Shown: positions 16,681 through 25,800 of the stretch, one piece after another
How positions within the stretch are numbered: the first letter of the stretch is position 1
How the letters are laid out: each line of letters starts with the position of its first letter
Assembly: GCF_900156255.1 (NCBI RefSeq)
Contig: NZ_FTMK01000025.1
Span: 1 to 36,480 of the forward strand
Source of the DNA: Paracoccus thiocyanatus
GTDB lineage: Bacteria; Pseudomonadota; Alphaproteobacteria; Rhodobacterales; Rhodobacteraceae
Reading direction: 5' to 3'
DNA: 36,480 nucleotides
Program-made: the position numbers and the translations under genes
Notes under the pieces: generated by a model
The model's database searches: none
The model's input: only the letters and a program-made list of their open reading frames with translations
Told to the model about the DNA's origin: nothing

Positions 16681-17649
16681 ATGCAGACGACCTGGAAAAT
16701 GATGCAAATCAAGGAAATGTCCGGTTCGCCCGTGGCAGGGGACCTGTCCCTGCCCGCCCCCGGTCCGGGCCAGGTGCTGGTACGCCTGCATGCGGCGGCG
16801 CTGAATTTCGCCGACCTGCTGATGACCGAGGGGCGCTATCAGGAAACTCCGCCCCTGCCCTTTGTCCCCGGCCTGGAAGGCGCGGGCGAGGTGCTGGCCG
16901 CCGGCCCAGGCGTGGCGCTGGCGCCGGGCACCCGCGTTGCGGTGCAGCAACAGGGCACCATGGCCCAGGCGAACCTGTTTTCCGCCCAGGCCTGCTATCC
17001 GATTCCCGACGCGATGCCCTATGAGCAGGCGGCGGGCTTTCTGATCGCCTATGGCACCAGCCATTTCGCCCTGACCCTGCGCGGCGGGCTGCGCGCGGGC
17101 GAAACCCTGGCGGTGCTGGGCGCGGCCGGCGGCGTCGGCCTGACCGCGGTCGAAATCGGCGCCGCCCTGGGCGCGCGGGTGATCGCGGTGGCGCGCGGCG
17201 CGGACAAGCTGGCGATCGCGCGGGCGGCCGGCGCGACGGAATGCCTGGACAGCGAAACCTGCACCGACCTGCGCGCGGCCCTGCGCGAACTGGGCGGCGT
17301 CGACGTGGTCTATGATCCCGTGGGCGATGCGCCCGGCGCGGCCGCCTTTGGCGCGCTGCGGCCGGGAGGGCGCTTCCTGGTCATCGGCTTTGCCGGCGGC
17401 AAGCCCCCGGCCCTGCCGCTGAACCACGCCCTGGTCAAGAACATCGCCATCCACGGCTTTTACTGGGGCGGCTATCGCAAGCTGGACCCCGCATTGCTGC
17501 GCCAGGACATCGCGGCGCTTTTCGCGCTTTACGACCAGGGCCGGCTGCGCCCGCACGTCGGCGCCACGCTGCCGCTTCAGCGGCTGGCCCAGGGCTATGA
17601 CCTGCTGCGGACGCGGCGTGCGACCGGCAAGGTGATCGTTAGCCTGTGA
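16681..17649 (+). CDS. NADPH:quinone oxidoreductase family protein (zinc-free MDR)
   Basis: A 322-residue medium-chain dehydrogenase/reductase of the quinone oxidoreductase type, cytoplasmic. The GroES-like N-terminal domain (about 15-125) contains LHAAALNFADLLMTEGRYQ and FVPGLEGAGEVLAAGPGV. The Rossmann domain (about 125-285) has LAVLGAAGGVGLTAVEIG for NADPH binding and GGVDVVYDPVGD. It lacks the structural zinc cysteines and the catalytic Cys/His pair of alcohol dehydrogenases, so it reduces quinones or enoyl/enone substrates rather than oxidising alcohols. The start has GAGGGAATC upstream; ATG at 16699 and 16702 are alternatives. Physiological substrate unknown. Confidence 0.92.
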   Translation: MQTTWKMMQIKEMSGSPVAGDLSLPAPGPGQVLVRLHAAALNFADLLMTEGRYQETPPLPFVPGLEGAGEVLAAGPGVALAPGTRVAVQQQGTMAQANLFSAQACYPIPDAMPYEQAAGFLIAYGTSHFALTLRGGLRAGETLAVLGAAGGVGLTAVEIGAALGARVIAVARGADKLAIARAAGATECLDSETCTDLRAALRELGGVDVVYDPVGDAPGAAAFGALRPGGRFLVIGFAGGKPPALPLNHALVKNIAIHGFYWGGYRKLDPALLRQDIAALFALYDQGRLRPHVGATLPLQRLAQGYDLLRTRRATGKVIVSL

Positions 17650-17771
17650 AATTTTCGTCAGATGCCCCCGAATCCACCGATGTCGCATTGAAAAATCATC
17701 ATCCTTCGCCAATATCTGCGTGGATGGTGGGGCGTCCGGGCCGCACCGCGAATTTCGACCGGGGAGAACCT

Positions 17772-18515
17772 ATGCAAGACTACAATTCGATCCGCACGGC
17801 CGGGACCGCGACGCGCTCGGCTGCCGTGGATGAGGGCCTTCGCGCCTATATGAACAAGGTCTACGGCCTGATGTCCGTGGCCATGCTGGTCACGGCCGGC
17901 ACCGCCTGGGGCATCTCGGGCCTGGCGATGAACCCTGACGGGACGCTGACCCAGCTTGGGGCCGCCATCTACACCTCGCCGCTGAAATGGGTCATCATGT
18001 TTGCGCCGCTGCTGGTCGTCTTTGGCTTCGGCGCGGCGCTGAACCGGCTGTCCGTATCGGCCGCGACGACCGTCTTCTACGCCTTCGCCGCGCTGATGGG
18101 GATCTCGATTAGCTGGATCTTCATGGTCTATACCAGCTATTCGATCATCCAGACCTTCCTGATCACCGCCGTGGCCTTTGCCGGCCTGTCGCTTTACGGC
18201 TATACGACCAAGCGCGACCTCTCGGGCATGGGCACCTTTCTGATGATGGGCCTGATCGGGCTGATCGTCGCCTCGATCGTGAACATCTTCCTGAAATCGG
18301 GCGCGATGCAGTTCGCCATCTCGGTGATCGGCGTGCTGATCTTTGCCGGGCTGACCGCCTTTGACACGCAGAACATCAAGAACACCTATCTGCAACTGGC
18401 CAATTCGGACCGCGACTTCCTGGGCAAGGCCGCGATCATGGGCGCGTTGCAGCTCTACCTGGACTTCCTGAACCTGTTCATGTTCCTGCTGCAATTCCTG
18501 GGCAACCGCGAATAA
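17772..18515 (+). CDS. Bax inhibitor-1/YccA family membrane protein
   Basis: A 247-residue integral membrane protein with about seven hydrophobic helices. The cytoplasmic N-terminus ends VDEGLRAYMNKVYGLMSVAM, the standard alphaproteobacterial start. Family signatures are SYSIIQTFLITAVAFAGLSLYG and the C-terminal LTAFDTQNIKNTY and AIMGALQLYLDFLNLFMFLL. E. coli YccA modulates FtsH protease, and BsYetJ is a pH-gated calcium leak; which applies here is unknown. The start is set by GGGGAGAACCT just upstream and by family alignment; the longer in-frame reading from 17646 is not protein-like. A strong terminator follows. Confidence 0.93.
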   Translation: MQDYNSIRTAGTATRSAAVDEGLRAYMNKVYGLMSVAMLVTAGTAWGISGLAMNPDGTLTQLGAAIYTSPLKWVIMFAPLLVVFGFGAALNRLSVSAATTVFYAFAALMGISISWIFMVYTSYSIIQTFLITAVAFAGLSLYGYTTKRDLSGMGTFLMMGLIGLIVASIVNIFLKSGAMQFAISVIGVLIFAGLTAFDTQNIKNTYLQLANSDRDFLGKAAIMGALQLYLDFLNLFMFLLQFLGNRE

Positions 18516-18540
18516 TCGCCGCAACCAGGCTGGACCTTTC

Positions 18541-18572
18541 GGGGCCGGGCATTCGCCCGGCCCCTTTCTTTT
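18541..18572 (+). terminator. Rho-independent terminator after the Bax-inhibitor-1 gene
   Basis: Perfect 10-bp stem GGGGCCGGGC/GCCCGGCCCC with loop ATTC, followed by TTTCTTTT. Confidence 0.88.
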
Positions 18573-18913
18573 GCGCCGCGCCCCTGCCCGCGGGCCATTT
18601 TCAGACATATTGGCAATACAGGCATCCGCATCCTTATCGCTGCCGTCGGAAATATCGCTGCAATTTTAAGTTGATATAACCAGACGGTTCAGTTCTCGCA
18701 CTTGCCTGAAATTCAGGTTTATCGGACAAAACACTGTCGGCGCCCTGTTGGCCCGATACTGCGCGTTGCAGCACCTGACAAGCTTGTCCGGCTGAATTCG
18801 GCTGGAAACGCCGATTACGGCGATGGGCACCGCTTGTCCAAAGCTCAGCCCGCGCGAGGCAACCGATTACGCATTCACCCGCAAGGGCGCGTATCTGAAT
18901 AGCGAGTGTTGAA
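18573..18913 (+). promoter_or_regulatory. Upstream region of the Hint-domain gene
   Basis: This 341-base stretch has no supported gene; its base composition is more A/T-rich and less codon-like than its neighbours. GACAAGCTTGTC (18777-18788) is a perfect 12-bp palindrome. GGACA-N6-TGTC, a looser copy of the same half-sites, is at about 18724-18738. ATATAAC near 18676 resembles a -10 box but has no clear -35. Low-GC content and lack of conservation signals may indicate transferred or decaying DNA; that is inference. Confidence 0.35.
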
Positions 18914-20068
18914 ATGTCACGTAAAAATTGTGATCCCGTCGAGGTGGACAGCACCACCGTGATCTTCCTTGGGAAGATGTCGGACATGGATCCCAGGGAA
19001 GATCGCGCCGGTGCCGAAAACGCCGCCAGCGTCCTGGGCGGAAAAGGCCTGGGTTCCGTCGCCGACCCGCTGTGAAAGGACCGGGTCGAACTGACGACCA
19101 CCGACAAGAACGGCGACGGCACGATCCGCAACGAAAGCGAATATGTCAGCCACGATGCCGACGGCGATGGCAACCAAAGCAGCCAGCGGATCGATTCCAC
19201 CTTCCAGGTCAAAGGCGTCAAGGTGACGTTCCGCGACGATGACGGCGGCACCTATGAAAAGACGCTGACCCTGCGGATCATGCAGGACAAGGACGGCAAC
19301 GTCTTCCTGCTGCCCCCGCCCAAGGGCGCCTCGGCGGCCGAGCTGAATGCGCTGACCACCGATCCCATCGTCTCGGTCGTGTTCCCGAGGGATAAAAGCT
19401 GCTACAAGCTGGATTATGACGGCATCTATACCGACCGCCACGATTTCCCCTGCTTCGTGCGCGGCACCCTGATCGAGACCGAGCACGGCCCCGTCCCGGT
19501 CGAAGAACTGGTGCCGGGCATGATGGTGCTGACCCGCGACCACGGCTTGCAGCCGCTGCGCTGGATCGGCTCGCGCGCCCTGGAAAGCGAGGTGCTGGAC
19601 AGCAATCCCAACCTGCGTCCGATCCGCATTGCCGCCGGTGCGCTTGGCAAGGATCTGCCCCGCCGCGACCTGCTGGTCTCGCCCCAGCATCGCGTCCTGG
19701 TGCGCTCGAAGATTGCGCAAAAGATGTTCGGCGCCACCGAGGTCCTGGTCGCGGCCAAGCAGCTTTTGCAGATCGCGGGCATCGACGTCGCCGCCGATCT
19801 GGCCCAGGTGGAATATTTCCACTTCCTGTTCGATCAGCACGAAATCGTGCTGTCCGAAGGCGCCGAGACCGAGTCGCTTTATACCGGCCCCGAGGCGCTG
19901 AAAGCCGTCGGCAGTAAGGCGCAGGCCGAGATCTTTGCGCTGTTCCCGGAACTGCGCGACCGGCCCGAGGATGCGCTGCCGCTTGGCGCCCGCCTGCTGG
20001 CTTCGGGGCGGATGGGCCGCAAGCTGGCGATGCGCCACGCCCAGCACCGCAAGGCGCTGGTGCAGTAA
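18914..20068 (+). pseudogene. Hint-domain protein gene interrupted by one in-frame TGA
   Basis: Read through, this is a 385-codon Hint_2-type protein of the kind common in Rhodobacteraceae. The N-terminus TVIFLGKMSDMDPRED, followed by AENAASVLG, is the family start. Codon 54 is TGA (19073-19075), after which the same frame stays open to 20068 without shift. Next come two EF-hand-like acidic loops (DKNGDGTIRNE, DADGDGN). The Hint core follows from CFVRGTLIETEHGPVPVEEL through WIGSR, DLLVSPQHRVLVRS, and the C-terminal EYFHFLFDQHEIVLSEGA. Only the fragment after the stop could be made separately, from GTG at 19223. The start has only a weak GAG-type ribosome site. Possible causes are a recent nonsense mutation, a sequencing error or stop-codon readthrough. 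A GC hairpin (20082-20104) follows the real stop. Confidence 0.7.
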
Positions 20069-20137
20069 GCGCCGATCGACCGGGGCCGGCCCAGGACCGG
20101 CCCCGTTTCCGTCCCCGCCCGCTTGGGGCTGGCCAGA

Positions 20138-21343
20138 TCAATGGGCCTTTGGCGCCAGCGGCAAGGTTACGGTGAATGCCGCGCCCCCGTCCGGCGGGGC
20201 GTCCAAACGGACGCTGCCGCCATGACCCTCGGCGATCTGGCGCACCAGCGCCAAGCCCAAGCCCCAGCCGCCCGCCGCCTCGCCATGGCCGCCGGGGCGA
20301 TAGAAGGGTTCAAACACCCGCTCGCCATCGCGCAGGGGGACGCCGGGACCGTGATCCCGAACGCTTAGCCAGGCCTGCGCCCCGCTGGCGCCGACGGTGA
20401 TGTCCAGCGGCGGGCGGCCATGGCGCAGCCCGTTCTGGATCAGGTTGCGGATCAGCCGGGCCAGCAGCCGCGCATCCCCCGTCACCTCGGCCGAATGGCC
20501 CCGGACCTCCAGCCCGGCCAGCGCCGCCTCTTCCGCGGCCAGCGCCAGCAGGTCCAGCCTTTGCAGCGGTTCCGCGATGCCGGCATGGGTCAGCCGGCTC
20601 GACAGCAGGATTTCGCCCACCAGCTCGTCAAGCTCGGCCAGGTTGCGGGCGATTTCCTGGCGGCGGGCGTCGGACGGGTCGCTGTCGTGAAGATCGACCG
20701 CCATGCGCAGCCGCGCCAGCGGAGAGCGCAGCTCGTGGCTGGCATTGGCCAGCAGCGCGCGATTGCCGTTCACCAGCGCCTCGACCTGCGCCGCCGCGCC
20801 GTTGAAGCTGGCGGCCACGGCGGCGATTTCGTCGCGCCCCTCGACCGGGACGCGCAGGGCCAGATCGCCCTGCCCCCAGGTTTCGACGCCGCGGCGCAGG
20901 CGCTCCAGCCGGCCGGTCAGGTGGCGCACCACCGGCCAGGCGGCCACCGCCGTCAGCCCCGCGACCAGCGCCAGCACCACCAGCGGAATGCCGTGCCGGC
21001 GAAAGGGCGGGTCAAAGCGCATGGTCATGCTGCCGCCATCGGGCATGGCGACGCTGACCGCCCGGCCGCCATCGCCCGGATCGCCGTGGCGCGCGATGAT
21101 CCGGCCGGCCGCGTCGCGCAATTCTATGTCGGAATGGATGGCCGGGCCGATGCGGTTCAGCACCGCCTGCGCGTCCCGTGCCCCGGCCAGCGCCGCCGCC
21201 AGCACCGTGGCGCGCTGGTTCAGCCAGCCGCGATCCTCGCGCGCGACCAGGGCCAGGACCGTTGCCACCCCCGCCAGGGCCAGGATGGCGATGCCGCCCA
21301 GGACCGTCAGATAGATTTTCAGAAACAGCCGGCCGCGCATCAT
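20138..21343 (-). CDS. Sensor histidine kinase (envelope two-component system)
   Basis: A 401-residue inner-membrane kinase. Transmembrane helices at about 10-34 and 118-139 enclose a small periplasmic sensor of about 85 residues. HAMP follows at about 140-192. The phosphorylated histidine is His203 in ANASHELRSPLARLRM. The ATP-binding domain has NLIQNGLRHG (N box), DHGPGVPLRDGERVFEPFYR (G1/F) and GGWGLGLALVRQIAEGHGG (G2). The ATG at 21343 overlaps the response regulator stop as TGATG, with GAGGGGTG just upstream, so the two are translationally coupled. Neighbouring Spy/CpxP-like and RND genes suggest a CpxA-like envelope-stress sensor; the signal is unknown. Confidence 0.93.
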   Translation of the reverse strand: MMRGRLFLKIYLTVLGGIAILALAGVATVLALVAREDRGWLNQRATVLAAALAGARDAQAVLNRIGPAIHSDIELRDAAGRIIARHGDPGDGGRAVSVAMPDGGSMTMRFDPPFRRHGIPLVVLALVAGLTAVAAWPVVRHLTGRLERLRRGVETWGQGDLALRVPVEGRDEIAAVAASFNGAAAQVEALVNGNRALLANASHELRSPLARLRMAVDLHDSDPSDARRQEIARNLAELDELVGEILLSSRLTHAGIAEPLQRLDLLALAAEEAALAGLEVRGHSAEVTGDARLLARLIRNLIQNGLRHGRPPLDITVGASGAQAWLSVRDHGPGVPLRDGERVFEPFYRPGGHGEAAGGWGLGLALVRQIAEGHGGSVRLDAPPDGGAAFTVTLPLAPKAH

Positions 21344-22038
21344 CACCCCTCGTCGTCCTGGCGCCGCGCCATGACATAGCCCGCCCCCCGCACGGTGACG
21401 ATGCGCCGCGGATGGCGCGGGTCGTCCTCGATCGCCGCCCGGATGCGCGAGACATGCACGTCGATCGAGCGGTCAAAGGCGTCAGCCTCGATCCCCTTTA
21501 CCCGGTCCAGCAACTGCTCGCGCGAAAGTATCCGCCCGGCGCTTTCGGCCAGCGCCAGCAGGATGTCGAACTGGTGTCCCGTGATGTCGCAGGGCTGGCC
21601 GCCCAGCCGCGCCATGCGCGAGCCGGGGTCGATTTCCAGCCGGCCAAAGCGCAGCACCCCCGACGGCGCGGGCGCGCCGCGGCGGCGCAGGATGGCGCGC
21701 AGCCGCGCCAGCAATTCGCGCGGGTTGAAGGGCTTGGGCAGATAATCGTCGGCGCCGATTTCCAGCCCGACGATCCGGTCGGTCTCGTCGCCCTTGGCGG
21801 TCAGCATCAGGATCGGCACGTCCGAGCCGGCGCGGATGCGCTTCAGCACCTCGAACCCGTCCAGGTCGGGCAGCATCACGTCCAGCACCACAGCGTCGGC
21901 CGGGTTGCGCGCCAGTTCGGCCAGGCCCGCCGTGGCGCTGGCCGCGGTCTGCACGCCATAGCCGTTGGCGGACAGATAGTCGCGCAGCATGGCGGCAAGC
22001 CGCGTGTCGTCGTCGATGATCAGCAGATGTTCCGGCAT
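21343..22038 (-). CDS. OmpR/PhoB-family response regulator
   Basis: A 231-residue cytoplasmic transcription factor. The receiver domain (1-115) has the acidic pocket DDD at 9-11, phospho-acceptor Asp53 in VVLDVMLPD, and the conserved Lys in DDYLPKPFNPREL. The winged-helix DNA-binding domain (about 130-225) shows LTGHQFDILLAL-type ITGHQFDILLALAESAGRIL, DAFDRSIDVHVSRIRAAIE and TVRGAGYVMA. Sequence and context resemble CpxR. The start is preceded by GGACAGGAC. The 133-base gap to the Spy-like gene contains a perfect 9-bp stem (22125-22152) without a clear T-run, perhaps partial termination. Likely targets are the two TTAAGAWTTGTGAAGC sites described separately. Confidence 0.95.
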   Translation of the reverse strand: MPEHLLIIDDDTRLAAMLRDYLSANGYGVQTAASATAGLAELARNPADAVVLDVMLPDLDGFEVLKRIRAGSDVPILMLTAKGDETDRIVGLEIGADDYLPKPFNPRELLARLRAILRRRGAPAPSGVLRFGRLEIDPGSRMARLGGQPCDITGHQFDILLALAESAGRILSREQLLDRVKGIEADAFDRSIDVHVSRIRAAIEDDPRHPRRIVTVRGAGYVMARRQDDEG

Positions 22039-22124
22039 GTCCTGTCCCCGGCCCGGTAGTTCCCGTCCCCGCCATAGCATGATCGCGGCGGGTTGCACGC
22101 TATCCCCCCGGATGTTTTCATGAA

Positions 22125-22152
22125 TGCCGCGCCGATCGGGGCCGGCGCGGCA
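22125..22152 (-). terminator. Hairpin between the Spy-like gene and the response regulator
   Basis: Perfect 9-bp stem TGCCGCGCC/GGCGCGGCA with a 10-base loop, followed on the minus strand by TTCATGAAAAC. The missing long T-run means it may be a weak terminator or attenuator that lowers regulator expression relative to the Spy-like gene, or an mRNA-stabilising structure. Confidence 0.4.
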
Positions 22153-22171
22153 TCGCGTCAAGGACCGTCGG

Positions 22172-22675
22172 TCAGAACTGGCCCGGCCCGAAGCCCCGGC
22201 CCATCTCGCGCCCCATATCGCGGCGTTTTGCGACCAGGGCGGCGCGCTGTTCGGGGGTCAGCACCTCGGCCGCGTCCAGCAGCGCCTGGCTGGCGCGCAG
22301 CGAGGCGGCGTCGGCCGTGGCCATCACCTCTTGGCGCAGCGCCTCGACCGCGGCGCGGTCGAGTTCGGGGGCCGCCATCAGATCGGCCAGCCGGCCGCGC
22401 CGGTCGTCCAGGGCGCTGGCCATGGGGCGGATCTCGGCGCGGGCGGCGTCCAGGATCGTCCAGATCTGCTGGCGCTGGTCGTCGCTGGCCTCGACCGATT
22501 TCAGCGCCCGTTCCAGCATCATCCCGCGGAACGCCCCGCCCATGCCGTGGCCGCGAAAGCCGTCGGCGCGCACTGCCGCCGCCGTGGCCAGCGCCGCCAG
22601 GATCAGCAGGGCCGCCAGCCCGCCCCACAGATAGGTCCGGCGCCGCGATCTTCCCGTGACGTGTTCCATTCGCAT
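22172..22675 (-). CDS. Spy/CpxP-like periplasmic protein (heavy-metal resistance family)
   Basis: A 167-residue protein with one N-terminal hydrophobic segment (about 16-37, LWGGLAALLILAALATAAAV), a signal anchor or signal peptide. The rest is charged and helical. Residues around 45-70 (RGMMLERALKSVEASDDQRQ) and the C-terminal VLTPEQRAALVAKRRDM match the LTxxQ motifs of Spy/CpxP/CnrX-type proteins, which act as periplasmic chaperones or sense metals and damp kinase signalling. The excellent AAAAAAGGAGAC ribosome site fixes the start. It lies directly upstream of the response regulator and kinase, the CpxP-CpxRA arrangement. A predicted operator sits 83 bases upstream. Confidence 0.82.
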   Translation of the reverse strand: MRMEHVTGRSRRRTYLWGGLAALLILAALATAAAVRADGFRGHGMGGAFRGMMLERALKSVEASDDQRQQIWTILDAARAEIRPMASALDDRRGRLADLMAAPELDRAAVEALRQEVMATADAASLRASQALLDAAEVLTPEQRAALVAKRRDMGREMGRGFGPGQF

Positions 22676-22757
22676 GTCTCCTTTTTTCCGATGCGGCCAT
22701 CCCGGCCGCGATGGGACAGGTCTAGCCGGGCCGTGTTTCGCCGCTTCGCGATGCGCT

Positions 22758-22773
22758 TTAAGAATTGTGAAGC
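22758..22773 (-). promoter_or_regulatory. Predicted response-regulator operator, copy A (Spy-like gene)
   Basis: TTAAGAATTGTGAAGC on the plus strand; on the coding strand it reads TTCAC-N5-TTAAA, a tandem half-site pattern with 10-bp period typical of OmpR-family activators. It lies 83 bases before the Spy-like start. GAAACAC follows at a fixed distance and then TAGACC, a possible -10. The second copy, differing by one base, precedes the RND operon. Confidence 0.6.
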
Positions 22774-22796
22774 CCCGCCGCTGACCGCGGCGGGGC
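22772..22796 (-). terminator. Terminator of the RND pump operon
   Basis: Perfect 10-bp stem GCCCCGCCGC/GCGGCGGGGC with a 5-base loop, 8 bases after the RND stop. On the minus strand it is followed by TTCACAATTCTT, which is moderately T-rich and is itself the predicted operator of the next gene. Confidence 0.65.
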
Positions 22797-22803
22797 ATGG
22801 GGT

Positions 22804-25800
22804 TCAGGCGATCTTGCGTTCGGGCGCCGATATGTCGGCAACGGCCTGGGGCCGGGCCGGCTCGACCGTTTCGGGCGCGGTCGGCGCCGCGCCGGCCGGC
22901 CGCAGCTTGCGCAACAGGCCCAGGAAGTCGTCGACGAAGGTATAGACCACCGGGATCACCACCAGGCTCAGCAAGGTCGAGGCGATCAGCCCGCCGATCA
23001 CCACCACCCCCATCGGCTGGCGAAAGCTGGAATCGCCCGGCACCAGGCTTAGCGCCGCGGGCGCCATGCCGCTGGCCATGGCGATGGTGGTCATCACGAT
23101 GGGGCGGGCGCGCTTGTGGCAGGCATCGACCAGCGCCTCGAAACGCGGCATGCCGCGCCGCCGCGCCTCGATGGCATATTCGACCAGCAGGATCGAGTTC
23201 TTGCTGACGATCCCCATCAGCAGCAAAAGCCCGATCACCGCCGGCATGGAAAAGCCCATGTCCAGCACCACCAGCGGCAGGATCGCGCCGCCCAGCGACA
23301 GCGGCAGCGCCATCAGGATGGTCAGCGGTTGCAGGAAGTCGTGGAACAGCAGCACCAGCACCGCATAGATGCAGAAGATGCCGATGGCCATGGCGGTGGC
23401 AAAGCTTGCAAACAGCTCGCCCTGGCGCTTCAGGTCGCCCTGCTTGACGAAGCGCACGCCCTCGGGAAGGTGGAGATAGGCGGGCAACTGCTCGACCGCG
23501 CCCATCACCTCGGACAGGTTGCGGCCGTTCAGTTCGACCGTGATCGCGACGTTGCGCGAGCGGTCGAGCCGCCCGATCTCTCCCGCCGCTGCGCCGAAGG
23601 CGATATCGGCCACCGTGCCCAGCGAGACATTGCCCGCCCGCCCCGCCACCGGGATCAGCGACAGCGCTTCCAGCGAGCGGCGGTTTTCCTCGGCCAGCAT
23701 CACCCGGATCGGCACCTGGCGTTCGGGCAGGTCCAGCTTGGCCAGGCTCGCCTCATAGCCGCCGGCGGTGGCCAGCCGCACCGCGTCCGAAATCGCCTGC
23801 GCTGTGATCCCCAGCGACGCGGCCAAAGGCAGGTCCGGGGTGATGGTGATTTCCGGGCTGAGCAAGGCGGCGGAAGAGGTGACGTTGCCGATGCCCTCGA
23901 TGCCGCGCACCTCGTCCTCCAGCCGGGCGGCGGCCTGTTCCAGAACCGCCGGGTCGTCGCCGGCCAGCGTCAGTTGCAACTGCGTGCCATTGTCGGCCCC
24001 GCCCACCGCGATGCGCACGCCCGGCACCGTCTCCAGCGCGCGGCGCAGATCGGCCTCGATCGCGGCCTGGCCGATGTCGCGGTCGTCGATGGGGGTCAGG
24101 TTCACCACCAGCGTGGCCGAGGTGATCGCCTCGGTGCTGCCCCCGCCGCCCGGCCCGGCGCCGCCGGTCGAGGCGGCGCCGGTGGCCTGGAAGACCGACA
24201 CCACATGTTCGCGCCCGGCGATGGCCTGGGCCGCGGCGCGCGCCGCCGCGTCCGTGGTCGCAAGCGCGGCGCCCGGCGGCGCGGTCAGGGTGATCTGCAT
24301 CTGGCTGCTGTCCGATGCCGGAAAGAACGAGGTCGAAAGCTGGCCCAGCAGCGCCAGGGTAAAGGCAAGGAAACCCGCGCCCCCCAGCATCGCGATCCAG
24401 CGCCGCCGCAGGGCGCCGCGCACCAGGGACAGATAGCTGCGCATCACCGCGCCGTCGCGCCGTTCCACATGCGCGCCGGTGGTGCGCATCATATAGGCCG
24501 CCATCATCGGCGTCAGCAGCCGCGCCACCAGCAGCGACGCCAGCACCGCGACCGAGGCGGTGACGCCGAACTGCCGGAACACGATGCCCGGCACCCCGGC
24601 CATGAAGGCCGTGGGCAGGAACACCGCGACCAGCGTGAAGGTGGTGGCGATCACGGCAAGCCCGATCTCGTCGGCGGCCTCCATCGCCGCGGCGCGGGGC
24701 GGCTTGCCCATGTGCAGGTGGCGTTCGATATTCTCGATCTCGACAATGGCGTCGTCGACCAGGATGCCGACCACCAGCGACAGCGCCAGAAGCGTGATCA
24801 TGTTCAGCGAATAGCCCAGCCAATCCATCACCAGGAAGGTCGGGATGATCGACAGCGGCAGCGCAATGGCCGCCAGGAAGGTCGCCCGCCAGTCGCGCAG
24901 GAACAGGAACACCACCACCACGGCAATGATCGCGCCTTCGTAAAGCATGGTCATCGAGGCGTCGTAGTTCTGGATCGTCGGCGCCACGGTGTCATAGGCT
25001 TCGGCGATGACGACCTGCGGGTTGCGGGCGGCAAACGCGTCCATGGCCGCGCGCACGGCCTGGGTGACGGCCAGGTCGGAATAGCCCTTGGACCGCTTGA
25101 CCTGCGCCGCGATCACCGGCTGGCCGTTCAGATAGGCCAGCGAGGTCCGCTCGGCATGGCCGTCGCTGACCTGGGCGATCTCGTCCAGCCGCAGCCAGCC
25201 GCCATTGGGCAGGGGCACCGGCAGGGCGCGCAATTCCTCGACCGAGCGGGCGGCGGCCAGGGTGCGCACCGTCTGGTTGCCGTCCCCCACGCGCACCGCG
25301 CCGCCCGAGCGGTCGGCCTGCACCGCCGCCAGCCGCGCCTGGATGTCGCCAGCGGTCAGCCCCAGCCCGTTCAGCCGGGCTGCGTCCAGTTCCACCCGGA
25401 TCTCGCGGTCGATGCCGCCCAGGCGGCTGATCTCGCCCACGCCCTCGACCGCCATCAGCGCCCGCGACAGCAGGTTGTCGACGAACCAGGACAGTTCCGC
25501 CTCGTCCAGCCGGTCGGAACTGACGGTGAACGTCACCAGCGGCGCCGGATTCAGGGTCTGCTTGGTGACGCGCGGCGCGTTCATTTCGGCCGGCAGGTCG
25601 GGGCGCACCTGATCGACGGCGCTACGCACCTCGTCCAGCGCCTGCTGCGGGTCCTTGCCGACCTGGAAGGCCACGGTGATCGCCACCGACCCGTCGCGGA
25701 CGGTCGAGCGCACCGAGTCCAGAAGCACCAACCCGGTCAGCGCATCCTCGATCGGGCGGGCGACCTCGGTTTCAAGCTGCGTCGCAGCGGCCCCCTCCAG

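Noticed and set aside
18634..19251. Minus-strand open frame opposite the Hint gene
   Set aside because: It crosses the real Hint coding region and the intergenic stretch, lacks a ribosome site and shows no recognisable protein feature.
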